NCBI GenBank assembly: GCA_014240165.1
Contig: JAAZXM010000015.1
Span: 1 to 64,000, forward strand
Length of the DNA stretch: 64,000 nt
Source: Myxococcales bacterium
Lineage (GTDB): Bacteria; Myxococcota_A; UBA9160; UBA4427
Direction: 5' to 3'
In this document: positions 45,129 through 54,624 of the stretch, piece after piece
How the letters are laid out: each line of letters starts with the position of its first letter
Position numbering within the stretch: position 1 is the stretch's first letter
Translations under genes and position numbers: made by a program
Notes under the pieces: generated by a model
What the model was told of the DNA's origin: nothing
Databases searched by the model: none
The model's input: only the letters and a program-made list of their open reading frames with translations

Positions 45129-47579
45129 GTGTCCCAGACCTCTCGCCCAGCCTCGGCTTCCACCCCTTTCGAGGGCAGTCTCGCGGCGCTCGTCCGCCCG
45201 CTGGAGTTTGCCGCGCGAGCGGGCGGGGAGGGGGTTGACCGCATTCCGGACCTGGAAGACAGGGCGGTTGCGGCCTGCCGGGCGCTCCAGCACTACAGCC
45301 TCCCCCTGGACCTGGTTGGTTTCTTCAAGGATCTGGAAGAACTCTTCCAGGAACCCCTGGAGGGCGAGAAGCGCCTCGAGCGTGTTCGCAGTGCCTGGGC
45401 CAGGCTGGCCCCTTTGCGCGAGCCCGGCTGGATGGACGCGCTGCTCGCCCGCCGCACCTCGGTTCTCCAGGGGGTCGGGGCCAAGCGGGCCGAGTCCCTG
45501 GCGCAGCGGGGGATCGGTTCGGTGGGAGACCTGCTCTTTCACCTGCCTTCTCGTTACGAGGATCGCCGCCGGCTCTCGCGAATTTCCGAACTCGAGGTTG
45601 GGCGGCGGGCCACCTTCATCGCCTCGGTGCTGGCGGTGGATTTCGTGGGTTCCCGGGCCGGTGGGCGGATGAGGCAGGTTCTCCAGGCCGTCGTGGGCGA
45701 TGACGGGGGAACCATCAATCTCAAGTGGTTTCGCGGAGGCGAGAGCATCGCGCGTAACCTCAAGCAGGGGGATCGGCTGCTCATCACCGGGGACGTGGCG
45801 CGTTACCGCTTTTCAAAGCAGATCGTTCACCCGGAGATCGAGCGGCTCGATGAGGCCGGAGGTCAGGGCGAAGAAAAGGCGGACGACGGCGAGGGCGAAG
45901 AGGTCCGCCAGGTGGTGCCGGTGTATAGCGCCCCGGAAAAAGTCAATCCGCGAACCCTGCGCCGACTGATTCAGAACGCGGTGGAGACCCATGCGGATTT
46001 GCTGGCGGGCTGGCTTCCGGCCAAGCTGGTGGCCGAGCGAAAGCTTCCCCAGGCCCCGGATGCCATTCGACAGGTGCATCGACCCGAGGTCGACGCGGAT
46101 GTCGATGTTTATTCGGCCCAGGTTTCCAGGGCCCATCAGCGGCTGGTCCTCGAGGAGCTCTACCTGCTGGAGGTGGGCCTGGCTCTTCGTCGGCAATTCC
46201 GGGGCCAATCGCCGGGCCGGCCCCTGGCTTCCCAGGGCGAGGCGCTGGATTCCGCGATTCGGGGTTTGCCCTTCGTCCTGACCGGGGCCCAGCAGCGCGC
46301 GTGGTCGGAAATCGCCGCCGACCTGGCCCGGCCCCATCCCATGCACCGGCTGCTCCAGGGGGATGTGGGGAGTGGAAAAACCGTCGTGGCGCTGCTGGCG
46401 GCGGTGGCCGCAAGCGCCAGCGGTGAGCAGGCGGCCCTGATGGCGCCCACGGAACTTCTGGCGGAGCAGCATGCACGGACCCTGGCGAGCCTGATGGCCC
46501 AGGCCGGGCCGGCGCTCGGCTTGCGTACGGCTCTGCTCACGGCTTCGCGGTCGGCCGCGGAAGGCGCGCGGATCAAGGCGGCCCTGCGGTCCGGCGAGAT
46601 CGATCTCGTGGTGGGGACCCATGCGTTGGTCCAGGACGATGTGCACTTTCAGCGCCTGGGCCTCGCGATCATCGACGAGCAGCATCGCTTCGGCGTTCGC
46701 CAGCGCGCGGCGTTGACCCGGCCGGGGGACGACGGCCTGCGCCCCCACGCCCTGCTCATGACGGCTACGCCCATCCCGAGAACCCTGGCTCTGACGGTCT
46801 ATGGTGATCTCGACGTATCCGTGATCGACGAGTTGCCCCCGGGCAGGGCACCGGTGGAGACCCATTTGCTGCGCGAGGGGGAAGGCGACCGGATCGTGGA
46901 GATCATCCGCGAAACCCTGGCCCGGGGCGAACAGGTCTACGTGGTCTATCCCCTGGTCGAGGAGAGCGAGAAGGTGGACCTGAGGTCCGCCCTGGAGTCC
47001 ACGGAGAAGATCCGGCGGGCCTTTCCCCAGGCCGAGGTGGGCATCGTGCACGGGCGCCTGGACGCCGGCGAGCGCTCCCGGGAGATGGACCGCTTCGTAC
47101 GCGGCGAGAGCCAGATCCTGGTGGCCACCACGGTCATCGAAGTGGGCGTCGATGTGCCTGCCGCAACCCTGATGGTGGTGGAACATGCCGAGCGCTTCGG
47201 GCTGGCGCAGCTTCATCAGCTTCGGGGTCGCGTGGGGCGCGGCGAGCGGCCCGGTCAATGCCTGCTGGTGGCCCGCGGCGGCGGCGAAAAGGGCGAGGCG
47301 CGTCTGCGCGCCATGCTGGACACCACCGATGGTTTCGTGATCGCCGATGCGGACCTCAAGATCCGCGGCCCCGGCGAGTTCATGGGGACGAGGCAGAGCG
47401 GTCAGCTGCCGGATCTGAGAATCGCCGACCTGGTGCGGGACTCGCGGTGGGTTTCGGTGGCGAGGGAGGCGGCCCTGGACACCGTGCGCAGCGACCCCGG
47501 GCTTCGCCGGGATGCGGGGCTGGCCCGGGCCGTGCGCGCGCGATGGGGCGACCAGCTTTCCCTGGTGGATGTGGGCTGA
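45129..47579 (+). CDS. recG: ATP-dependent DNA helicase RecG
   Basis: Drives regression of stalled forks and branch migration. 816 residues, longer than the E. coli 693 because of an N-terminal extension of about 100 residues found in many RecGs. After it come the wedge/OB domain (GIGSVGDLLFHLPSRYEDRR...), the helicase motifs GDVGSGKTVVALLA (I), IIDEQHRFGVRQR (II), MTATPIPRTLAL (III), TTVIEVGVDVP (V) and HQLRGRVGRGE (VI). GTG start at 45129. Confidence 0.97.
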   Translation: MSQTSRPASASTPFEGSLAALVRPLEFAARAGGEGVDRIPDLEDRAVAACRALQHYSLPLDLVGFFKDLEELFQEPLEGEKRLERVRSAWARLAPLREPGWMDALLARRTSVLQGVGAKRAESLAQRGIGSVGDLLFHLPSRYEDRRRLSRISELEVGRRATFIASVLAVDFVGSRAGGRMRQVLQAVVGDDGGTINLKWFRGGESIARNLKQGDRLLITGDVARYRFSKQIVHPEIERLDEAGGQGEEKADDGEGEEVRQVVPVYSAPEKVNPRTLRRLIQNAVETHADLLAGWLPAKLVAERKLPQAPDAIRQVHRPEVDADVDVYSAQVSRAHQRLVLEELYLLEVGLALRRQFRGQSPGRPLASQGEALDSAIRGLPFVLTGAQQRAWSEIAADLARPHPMHRLLQGDVGSGKTVVALLAAVAASASGEQAALMAPTELLAEQHARTLASLMAQAGPALGLRTALLTASRSAAEGARIKAALRSGEIDLVVGTHALVQDDVHFQRLGLAIIDEQHRFGVRQRAALTRPGDDGLRPHALLMTATPIPRTLALTVYGDLDVSVIDELPPGRAPVETHLLREGEGDRIVEIIRETLARGEQVYVVYPLVEESEKVDLRSALESTEKIRRAFPQAEVGIVHGRLDAGERSREMDRFVRGESQILVATTVIEVGVDVPAATLMVVEHAERFGLAQLHQLRGRVGRGERPGQCLLVARGGGEKGEARLRAMLDTTDGFVIADADLKIRGPGEFMGTRQSGQLPDLRIADLVRDSRWVSVAREAALDTVRSDPGLRRDAGLARAVRARWGDQLSLVDVG

Positions 47580-47610
47580 GGGCAGTTCAGCAGCGGGCTC
47601 AGGGTCTTTT

Positions 47611-47639
47611 TTGACTTGTCTCCCGGCTTCCTGTATCCA
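47611..47639 (+). promoter_or_regulatory. Promoter of the leucine leader and leuA
   Basis: TTGACT (47611-47616) and TATCCA (47634-47639) are exactly 17 bases apart, after a run of six T. The -10 box keeps only TAT. Transcription would begin near 47646, only about three bases before the ATG of the leader peptide, so that ORF would be nearly leaderless. Confidence 0.5.
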
Positions 47640-47648
47640 TGGCGCACC

Positions 47649-47720
47649 ATGCGTACGCGTCCCAACCGAAACCTGGGCCTCCTTGACCTCCTGCTTCTTA
47701 GCCAGGCGGGGGAGGCGTAG
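47649..47720 (+). CDS. leuL: Leucine-rich leader peptide of leuA
   Basis: Too short for the ORF track. ATG 47649 opens a 23-codon frame ending in TAG with seven leucine codons, six of them in the seven-codon run LLDLLLL. Such a run 220-290 bases before leuA is the hallmark of transcription attenuation: when charged tRNA-Leu is scarce the ribosome stalls here. There is almost no space for a ribosome site after the predicted promoter, as in known leaderless amino-acid leader peptides. The codons used are CTC, CTT and CTG, no rare TTA/CTA. Confidence 0.75.
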   Translation: MRTRPNRNLGLLDLLLLSQAGEA

Positions 47721-47733
47721 CGCCGGTCCATCT

Positions 47734-47825
47734 GCTTCGAGTCAGACCGAATCGAAGCCACTGAACAGGGACTCAAAAGCGCGAAGCCCTCTCCCGCCGA
47801 ATGGCCGGAGGGGGCTTCGCGCTTT
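47734..47825 (+). terminator. Leucine attenuator: alternative hairpins and terminator stem
   Basis: A first hairpin pairs GCTTCGA (47734-47740) with TCGAAGC (47752-47758). The main hairpin pairs 47776-47794 with 47807-47825 over 19 bases with one G-T pair, and its loop can add three more. The same 5' strand can pair instead with a second GCTTCGCGCT at 47833-47842, and the Leu-codon strand CCTCC can pair with GGAGG at 47711-47715. These exclusive pairings are what attenuation needs. The stem ends in TTT and then GGGG, so the U tract is poor. Confidence 0.6.
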
Positions 47826-47945
47826 GGGGCCCGCTTCGCGCTGGGGATGGTTGCGCTTGATTTCTTTTGAGCGCCCCGACTCGGCGCCCTCCGGTTCATC
47901 GCGCGGGAGAGAGTCCACCGTGGAGAGCCCGGAGGAGAAGAAATC

Positions 47946-49685
47946 ATGTTCCGCGAAAAACGTGAAATGGGCGCCGTCCAGGCGGCCGGAAAGAGATCCG
48001 CGCCCGGGATGCGGGCGGAGGCCTACCGTCCCTATGCGCCCGTGGATCTGCCCGATCGTCGCTGGCCGGACCAAAGCCTGACGGCCCCGCCGCTCTGGTG
48101 CAGCGTCGACCTGCGCGATGGCAACCAGGCCCTCCGTGAGCCCATGGGCCCGGGGGCCAAGCGCCGTTTCTTCGATGCCCTGGTGGCGGTGGGCTTTCGC
48201 GAGATCGAGGTGGGCTTTCCCGCCGCGGCGCGAAGTGAGCGGGAATTTCTGCGTCAATTGATCGAATCCGAGGCGGTGCCCGAGGACGTGACGATCCAGG
48301 TGCTCACCCAGGCCCGGGAGGATCTGATCGAGCCCACCCTGGACGCGCTGCAGGGCGCCCAGCGGGCCATCGTGCACCTCTACAATTCGACGTCAACGCT
48401 CCAGCGCCGGGTGGTCTTCGGCATGGATCGGGCCGGAGTGATGGAGATCGCCCGGCGCGGTGCGGGCCTGATTCGCGAGCGGGCTGCGCGTATGCCCGAG
48501 ACCCAAATCACCCTGGAGTACTCACCCGAAAGCTTTACCGGGACCGAATTGGATTTTGCCCTGGAGATCTGCGAAGCGGTGGCGGAAGAGTGGGGGCCCA
48601 GTCCGGAGGAACCCATGATCGTGAACCTGCCCGCCACGGTCGAGATGGCCACACCCAATGTGTATGCGGACCAGATCGAGTATTTCGGTCGCCACGTGCG
48701 CGGCCGGGAAGCAATGATCCTCAGCGTGCATCCGCATAACGACCGGGGCTGCGCGGTGGCGGCGGCAGAACTCGCCCTAATGGCGGGCGCCGACCGTATG
48801 GAGGGCACGCTCTTCGGGAACGGCGAACGAACTGGCAATGTCGATCTCGTGACCCTGGCCCTGAACCTCTTCACCCAGGGCGTGGATCCCGGGCTCGACC
48901 TGTCGAAGATCGACGCGTTGGTGCAGACCTACACGGAGTGCACGGGCATGCCCGTACACCCGCGCCACCCCTACGCGGGGGAACTCGTTTTCACCGCGTT
49001 TTCCGGCTCCCATCAGGATGCCATCCGGAAAGGGCTGAAGGCGCATGCCGAGCATGGGAAAGCAGTCTGGGAGGTTCCCTACCTGCCGCTGGATCCCGCC
49101 CACGTGGGCCGGGGCTATGACGCCCTGGTCAAGGTCAACAGCCAGTCGGGTAAGGCGGGGGTGGCCTTCGTGCTCGAGCAGGATCACGGCTACTCGATTC
49201 CCCGGGCCATGCAGGTGGAGTTCCAGCGTGTGATTCAGAACGCGGCCGAAGCCACCGGGGGCGAGGTCGGGTCCGAGGGCATTCGTCGGCTCTTCGAGGC
49301 CGAATACCTGGCCTGGGGCGAGCCCATCGCGTGTTCCGTAGAGGCGTGCCGCTTCGACGAGGTGGCGGGCCCCGCTTGCCGCGTCCGGGGCGAGGCCTTT
49401 GCCCGAGGAGAGCGCCATGAACTGGCAGGGGAGGGCAACGGGCCCATCGATGCGCTCTTTGTCGCGCTCTGTGAGCGTTTTGATCTCTCGCTGTCGCTGG
49501 GCGATTACCAGGAACATGCGGTGGGCGCGGGTTCGGATGCGGTTGCTGCGGCCTACGTGGAGGTTTCCGATTCCGAGGGCCGTCGGTTTTTCGGTGCCGG
49601 TCGCCATTCCAGCAGCGTGGTGGCCTCGCTCCAGGCCGTGCTCTCGGCGGTGAACCGCTCCCTGGTCGCGCGTTCCGAGGCTTGA
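47946..49685 (+). CDS. leuA: 2-isopropylmalate synthase, long LeuA form
   Basis: First committed step of leucine synthesis: acetyl-CoA plus 2-oxoisovalerate. 579 residues. The catalytic barrel has WCSVDLRDGNQAL, the metal site HPHNDRGCAVAAAELALMAGADRMEGTLFGNGERTGN and EYSPESFTGTE. The C-terminal regulatory domain for leucine inhibition spans about 450-575. The sequence is of the LeuA class found in actinobacteria, distinct from the enteric one. ATG 47946 with GGAGGAGAAG upstream. No leuB, leuC or leuD in the window. Confidence 0.95.
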   Translation: MFREKREMGAVQAAGKRSAPGMRAEAYRPYAPVDLPDRRWPDQSLTAPPLWCSVDLRDGNQALREPMGPGAKRRFFDALVAVGFREIEVGFPAAARSEREFLRQLIESEAVPEDVTIQVLTQAREDLIEPTLDALQGAQRAIVHLYNSTSTLQRRVVFGMDRAGVMEIARRGAGLIRERAARMPETQITLEYSPESFTGTELDFALEICEAVAEEWGPSPEEPMIVNLPATVEMATPNVYADQIEYFGRHVRGREAMILSVHPHNDRGCAVAAAELALMAGADRMEGTLFGNGERTGNVDLVTLALNLFTQGVDPGLDLSKIDALVQTYTECTGMPVHPRHPYAGELVFTAFSGSHQDAIRKGLKAHAEHGKAVWEVPYLPLDPAHVGRGYDALVKVNSQSGKAGVAFVLEQDHGYSIPRAMQVEFQRVIQNAAEATGGEVGSEGIRRLFEAEYLAWGEPIACSVEACRFDEVAGPACRVRGEAFARGERHELAGEGNGPIDALFVALCERFDLSLSLGDYQEHAVGAGSDAVAAAYVEVSDSEGRRFFGAGRHSSSVVASLQAVLSAVNRSLVARSEA

Positions 49686-49729
49686 TCAACGCCTTGGGGA
49701 ATGCGGCGTTTGCGGATGGCAGGAAAAAG

Positions 49730-49760
49730 AAAAGCCCTGGCCGTCAAGGCCAGGGCTTTT
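49730..49760. terminator. Bidirectional intrinsic terminator between leuA and hppA
   Basis: AAAAGCCCTGGCC and GGCCAGGGCTTTT form a perfect 13-base stem with a 5-base loop between the convergent genes. Read on the minus strand it is followed by TTTTCTTTTTCC, a good U tract for hppA; on the plus strand by TTTT. It is the clearest intrinsic terminator in the window. Confidence 0.9.
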
Positions 49761-49784
49761 CGCCGCGAAGTATTGCGGGCTGGA

Positions 49785-51893
49785 TCAGAGCGTGGCGATC
49801 AGCGGCGCAATGAGGAGGCTGACAACGCTCATGACCTTGATCAGGATGGCAACTCCTGGCCCCGACGTATCCTTGAAGGGGTCGCCCACCGTGTCGCCGA
49901 TCACCGAGGCCTTGTGGGCTTCCGAGCCCTTGGGGTGTCCCGGCATGCCGCCTTGTTCGATGAACTTCTTGGCGTTGTCCCACGCGCCGCCCGCGTTGGC
50001 CATGAAGAGTGAGAGCGAGGCCCCCACCGCTACGGCTCCGGCCAACATGCCTGCGAGGGATGCAGGGCCGAGGATGAAGCCCACAGCCACCGGCGCGGCG
50101 ATCGCGACGGTTCCGGGCAGGATCATCTGGGCCAGGGCGGCCTTGGTCGCGATGTCGACGATCACCTTGCCCTCGGGCTCGGCGTTGCCCTCGCGCAGGC
50201 CGGGGATTTCGTTGAATTGGCGGATGATCTCCTGGATGATCGCCTGGGCGGCCTTGCCCACTGCGATCATGGTGCTGGCTCCCACCGCGTAGGGGAGACA
50301 GGCGCCAATGAGCAGACCCACCAGGATCGGCGCGTCATCGAGTTTGAGCACCATGGCGTCCAGGCCACTCTCCGCCCGCTTGTGGTTGACTTCGAGAACG
50401 AACGCGGAGAAGAGGCTGAGCACAGTGAGGGTGGCGGACCCGATGGCGAAGCCCTTGCCGATGGCCGCCGTCGTGTTGCCCACGGCGTCGAGTTCGTCGG
50501 TGATGGCGCGCACTTCCGGCCCCAGGGAGCTCATCTCGCTGATGCCCCCGGCGTTGTCCGCGATGGGCCCGTAGGCATCCACGGTCATTACGATGGCGGT
50601 TCCGGCGAGCATGCCCACGGCGCTCATGGCGATTCCGTAGAGTCCCATGCCTTCAGGCATCACCGCATTGGCGATAAAGCCCGCGCTGGCAACGATGAGC
50701 AGGGAAACCACGGTGCTCTCCATCCCCACCGAGAGTCCGCTGATGATGCCCGTGCCGGCACCGGTCTTGGAAGCTTCGGCCACCTTTTCGATGGGCGACC
50801 AGGCGGTGTAGTACTCGGTGACCAAGCCGATCATCCCGCCGCCGATGGCACCTGCGGCCAGGGCGTAGGTGACCGCCTGAACGACACCCAACATGGGCAT
50901 GACGATGAAGGCCACCACGCAGATGATCAAGGAGGGAATGATCAGCGCGGCGCGCAGCACGGCTGCTGGGCTGTTTTGCCGCAAAAGCCGGGCAATGAAA
51001 ATACAGACGATACTCACCAGCAAACCGAGGCCCGAGAGGAAGACGGGCAGAGTGACGGCCAACATGGTGGCGTCGTTGCCACTCAGGCCGTTGGTGAAGA
51101 GGCGCTCCACGTATTCGGTCTTGGCCGTGAGGGCAATCGCCATGGCGGCGACGATGGCGGCCACCAGGGACTCGTAGATATCCGCGCCCATGCCGGCGAC
51201 GTCGCCCACGTTATCGCCCACGTTGTCCGCGATGCCGCCGGGGTTGCGCGGATCGTCCTCGGGGATCCCCTCGACAACCTTGCCCGCGATATCCGACCCG
51301 ACATCGGCTGCCTTGGTGTAGATCCCGCCGCCGATCCGGGCGAAGAGGGCGATGGAAGATGCGCCCACCGCAAAGCTATGCAGCACGGTGCCGAGGTGCG
51401 GGTCTTCGCGGTAGAGGTAGTAGAGCAACCCGAGTCCGAGCAGGGCGGTGGCGGCCACGCAGAGTCCCATCACCGCGCCGCCGTCCAGGGCGGTCAGCAA
51501 GGCGTTGGGCTTGGAGCCCTCCCGGGCAGCCTGACTCGTCCGGACGTTGGCGTAAGTCGCCGCCTTCATGCCGATGAAGCCCGAGCCCAGCGAAAGGAAC
51601 GCACCGAGGACGAAGCACAGACCGGCCAGGATGCCGGTCCCCTCGGAGTCGAAGGCAAAATAGAGCAGGCCGAACACCGCCAGGGTGTAGATCGCGAGTA
51701 CCTTGTACTCCCGGGTCAGGAACGCCATGGAGCCCTCGCGCACGTAGCGCGCGATGAGGTTCATGGTTTCGGTGCCCTCGGGCAGGGCCTTCACGCGGAA
51801 GTAGAAAAAAGCCGCGACGGCCAGGCCGAGTAACCCCGCCCCAAGGGGCACCATGGTGAGTTGGTCGAGTAGTCCTGCGGTCATCAAATCCAT
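49785..51893 (-). CDS. hppA: Membrane-bound ion-pumping pyrophosphatase, K+-dependent type
   Basis: Hydrolyses pyrophosphate and pumps H+ or Na+ out of the cytoplasm. 702 residues, about 16 membrane segments. The pyrophosphate site is intact: [22 protein letters not shown] and [20 protein letters not shown], and [14 protein letters not shown] near the C terminus. The segment [16 protein letters not shown] has alanine where K+-independent enzymes have lysine, which marks the K+-dependent class. Whether it moves Na+ or H+ cannot be read off. ATG at 51893 with GGATGG upstream. Confidence 0.95.
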   Translation of the reverse strand: MDLMTAGLLDQLTMVPLGAGLLGLAVAAFFYFRVKALPEGTETMNLIARYVREGSMAFLTREYKVLAIYTLAVFGLLYFAFDSEGTGILAGLCFVLGAFLSLGSGFIGMKAATYANVRTSQAAREGSKPNALLTALDGGAVMGLCVAATALLGLGLLYYLYREDPHLGTVLHSFAVGASSIALFARIGGGIYTKAADVGSDIAGKVVEGIPEDDPRNPGGIADNVGDNVGDVAGMGADIYESLVAAIVAAMAIALTAKTEYVERLFTNGLSGNDATMLAVTLPVFLSGLGLLVSIVCIFIARLLRQNSPAAVLRAALIIPSLIICVVAFIVMPMLGVVQAVTYALAAGAIGGGMIGLVTEYYTAWSPIEKVAEASKTGAGTGIISGLSVGMESTVVSLLIVASAGFIANAVMPEGMGLYGIAMSAVGMLAGTAIVMTVDAYGPIADNAGGISEMSSLGPEVRAITDELDAVGNTTAAIGKGFAIGSATLTVLSLFSAFVLEVNHKRAESGLDAMVLKLDDAPILVGLLIGACLPYAVGASTMIAVGKAAQAIIQEIIRQFNEIPGLREGNAEPEGKVIVDIATKAALAQMILPGTVAIAAPVAVGFILGPASLAGMLAGAVAVGASLSLFMANAGGAWDNAKKFIEQGGMPGHPKGSEAHKASVIGDTVGDPFKDTSGPGVAILIKVMSVVSLLIAPLIATL

Positions 51894-52334
51894 CCTCTAT
51901 TTGTGCGTGACTTCTCACGCGCGTCTCTGCTTATCGATCCGCCTGATTCCCTGTCTGCGGCGTGACCCCAGGGCCTGTTCGAGCCCTGGCCTTGATTCGT
52001 TGTGATGTTGCGGTTGCGATGCTTCGTCGCCCAGCGGTCCGTCTCGTGAACCTTCGGCACACATGGGGCCATTCCGGGCTCCCGACCCGCGACGGTTCCC
52101 TCTTTCCCCTGATCTCTTCTCCAACCCCCGCCCAACTCCGCCTCGAGCCGGGCGATCCCTTGTGGGTGATTGCCATCAGGGAGTTGAGCCAGGAGGTGCG
52201 TGATCGTCCTTCGCCCGCTGCCCGACGTTCGGCCTGTGATCCGGGCTTCTTCGCGGATGTGATTTAGCGACTCGGGCGTTCTGAGGCAACCAAATCGCCT
52301 TGTTTTTTCGCCGGGTTGCGCTCTGAGAGGCCCC
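51894..52334. other. Gap between hppA and the TSUP gene: no gene recognised
   Basis: Both neighbours are on the minus strand, so this 441-base stretch must hold the hppA leader. Three short hairpins are visible: GCGTGA/TCACGC (about 51905-51920) just before the hppA ribosome site, CCAGGGC/GCCCTGG (51968-51989), and CTCTGAG/CTCAGAG (52321-52340) across the stop of the upstream gene. The ORFs in the track here (for example 51962-52267) resemble nothing known and have no ribosome site. No clear promoter found. Confidence 0.5.
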
Positions 52335-53132
52335 TCAGAGGCCCGCTGTGCTCCAGGCTGCGATTCCCGCGTAGCGCACCACCAGATAGGCCGCGACGCC
52401 GGTGAGAACGGTCTTGTAGAGCACCAGGAAGCTGGCTTCGCTTACAGCGGAGAGCAGGCGCGTGCCGATGGCGGTTCCCGCCACCACGCACAGGCAGAGC
52501 AGGCCGAGCAGGCCGCTCCACTCGGGAAAAGTGAAGCCCGCCACCCCGAAGACGACGATCTTGACCGCATGTCCGGCCAATTGGCAGGCGGCCTTGGTGC
52601 CCACGATGGCGAAGCGCGTGAGGCCCAGATTGAGGAAAAAGGGGGCGATGAGCGGGCCGGTGGCTCCGAAGGTCACGTTGACCACCCCCACCACGGCCCC
52701 GAGCCCGAAAAAGCGGAGTGCCGGATTGGTTTCGCCCGGATGCGTGCCCAGGAGCAGCCACGCCGGCCGCCAGGTGGAGAGCAGGACGAAGACGCCGATC
52801 AGGGCGCGGGCGCCGCCCGGCGGAATCGTTTCGGCCAGTTGCAGGCTGACCCAGCCCAGGGGAGCCAGGGGGAGGGCGTAGCGCCAGAGGATCGACCAAT
52901 CGACGTGGCGGCGTTGGGCGACGGCCCGGGTTCCATTGGAGACCAATTGCACCACGGCGTGGAGGGGAATCGCCACCAGGGGTTCCAGGAAGACCAACAT
53001 CAGGGCGAGCAGGGTGATGCCGCCCCCCATGCCGACGATGGCCGAGAGGATCGAGGTGAGGAGCGCGGCGAGGGACAAGAGTCCGACGATCGCCGGGTCG
53101 AGTCCGCCCAGGGAGAGTGCGCCCAGATCCAT
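52335..53132 (-). CDS. TSUP (TauE/SafE) family membrane permease
   Basis: A 265-residue protein with about eight membrane segments and the paired half-repeats of the family: GMGGGITLLALMLVFLEPLVAIPLHAVVQLVSN in the first half and FFGLGAVVGVVNVTFGATGPLIAPFFL with LTRFAIVGTKAACQLAGHAVKI in the second. TSUP proteins move sulfite, sulfonates, sulfoacetate or similar organic anions; the substrate cannot be told. ATG at 53132. Divergent from the APC permease gene, 79 bases apart, a gap that must hold both promoters. Confidence 0.88.
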   Translation of the reverse strand: MDLGALSLGGLDPAIVGLLSLAALLTSILSAIVGMGGGITLLALMLVFLEPLVAIPLHAVVQLVSNGTRAVAQRRHVDWSILWRYALPLAPLGWVSLQLAETIPPGGARALIGVFVLLSTWRPAWLLLGTHPGETNPALRFFGLGAVVGVVNVTFGATGPLIAPFFLNLGLTRFAIVGTKAACQLAGHAVKIVVFGVAGFTFPEWSGLLGLLCLCVVAGTAIGTRLLSAVSEASFLVLYKTVLTGVAAYLVVRYAGIAAWSTAGL

Positions 53133-53211
53133 GGACGCGGGTATAGGTCATTCCTCCGCCTCGCCGCTACGGCGCCCGCAGCGCGTTCCATGCGTCTCCG
53201 GGACGCCCGCT

Positions 53212-54624
53212 ATGCTCGCGGGCGTGACCGAAAATCACGGCTCAGCCCATCCTCGCGATCGCCTGGTGCGGGAACTTTCCCTGGTCGACGCCGCGATGCT
53301 GGTGGTCGCTTCAGTCATCGGGGCGGGCATCTTCTTTACCCCGGGCCAGGTCGCCCAACTTCTCCCGGCACCGGGCTGGATCATGGCGGCTTGGGTGGCC
53401 GGGGCCCTGCTCTCCCTGGCCGGCGCCCTGGCCAACGCCGAACTCGGGGCGATGTATCCCCGGGCGGGGGGCGACTACGTCTATTTACGCGAGGCCTTTC
53501 ACCCGATCGCGGGTTTCCTGGTGGGCTGGCTCACGTTCTTCGCCATCTACGCGGGCACGATCGCGGCCCTGGCCTCCGCTTTCGCCGAGGGCGTGGGCGA
53601 GCGGATGGGCTGGGGGGAGGGCGGGGTCCTGCTTTGCGCGCTGGGGATCACCGTGGGGGTCTCGGCGATCAATTATGTCGGGGTTCGCTGGGGGGCCCGT
53701 GCGAACAACATCACCTCGCTGTTCAAGATCCTGGCACTCCTGGCCTTCGTCGTCCTGGGCCCCCTGATGGGCACGGGCGATCCCGCTCGGCTCGCAGTGA
53801 CCGCCGAACCCGGATCCATCACGTGGGTCGGCTTCGGCCAGGCCCTCTCGCCGATTCTCTTCACCTATCTGGGTTGGAACGCGTCGGTTTACGTGGCCAG
53901 CGAGATCCGCTCGCCTGGCCGCAACGTGCCGCGATCCCTCTTCCTGGGTCTCGGCCTTTGCGCGGGCATCTACCTTCTGGTCAATGCGGTCTACCTCTAT
54001 GCGCTCCCGATGGCGTCGCTCCAGGCGGCGACCGATACCGGGACGGCGGCGGGTCTTGCCCTTTTCGGCCCGGAGGCGGGGGCACTGATCGGGATCTTCG
54101 TGCTGGTTTCGGTGCTGGGAACCCTGAATGCCACAGTCCTGGTGGGCCCCCGCATTGCCTACGCGATGGCGCTGGACGGTCTCTTCGTCGGCCGCGCCGA
54201 TCGGGTCCACGGGGCCTTTCGGACGCCCTCCACCGCCATCGTCATCCAGGGCATCGTCGCCGCCGGGCTCCTGCTGGTTCTTCGCAGTTTCCCCGCGGCA
54301 TTGGGCTTTACGGTCTTTGCCATCGTGCTCGCCACTCTGGCCGATGTGCTGGCCCTCTACCGGCTTCGCATTCGCCAGCCCCATCGCCCGCGACCCTACC
54401 GGGCCTGGGGCTATCCCTGGGTGCCGGGCCTCTATGGGGTGGCCAACGGGGCGATCGCCGTGGCGATGCTGATCGGGAACCCGCTCGAATGTCTGCTGAG
54501 CGTCGGCATGCTGGCGGCGGGCCTGCCCTTCTACGCCTTCTTTGTGGCGGGCCGACGGCCGACGGGCCAAAATGCGGAGCCCGGCAGCGAGAATGAGCCC
54601 ACGGAGCCGTCCTTCGATGACTGA
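53212..54624 (+). CDS. APC-family amino acid permease
   Basis: About 470 residues and twelve membrane segments. The first helix has the substrate-binding [19 protein letters not shown], and [29 protein letters not shown] is the conserved APC loop. It resembles the LAT-like/YfnA branch, which carries neutral amino acids. I place the start at ATG 53212; GTG 53224 is an alternative, and the track start at 52936 overlaps the divergent gene. The stop overlaps the following aminotransferase, so it belongs to the alaC-hom-thrC unit and may handle alanine, threonine or a related amino acid. Confidence 0.85.
   Translation: MLAGVTENHGSAHPRDRLVRELSLVDAAMLVVASVIGAGIFFTPGQVAQLLPAPGWIMAAWVAGALLSLAGALANAELGAMYPRAGGDYVYLREAFHPIAGFLVGWLTFFAIYAGTIAALASAFAEGVGERMGWGEGGVLLCALGITVGVSAINYVGVRWGARANNITSLFKILALLAFVVLGPLMGTGDPARLAVTAEPGSITWVGFGQALSPILFTYLGWNASVYVASEIRSPGRNVPRSLFLGLGLCAGIYLLVNAVYLYALPMASLQAATDTGTAAGLALFGPEAGALIGIFVLVSVLGTLNATVLVGPRIAYAMALDGLFVGRADRVHGAFRTPSTAIVIQGIVAAGLLLVLRSFPAALGFTVFAIVLATLADVLALYRLRIRQPHRPRPYRAWGYPWVPGLYGVANGAIAVAMLIGNPLECLLSVGMLAAGLPFYAFFVAGRRPTGQNAEPGSENEPTEPSFDD

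Noticed and set aside
50217-51833. 538-residue plus-strand ORF
   Set aside because: Antisense to hppA, whose motifs are complete; composition (His, Gly, Asp rich) is typical of such shadows.
53133-53211. Leaderless GTG start for the APC permease from a TATGCT -10
   Set aside because: TATGCT overlaps the preferred ATG and no -35 of acceptable spacing is present; kept only as an alternative start.
52569-54596. 675-residue plus-strand ORF
   Set aside because: Covers the TSUP gene antisense and the APC permease in another frame; both of those are real membrane proteins.
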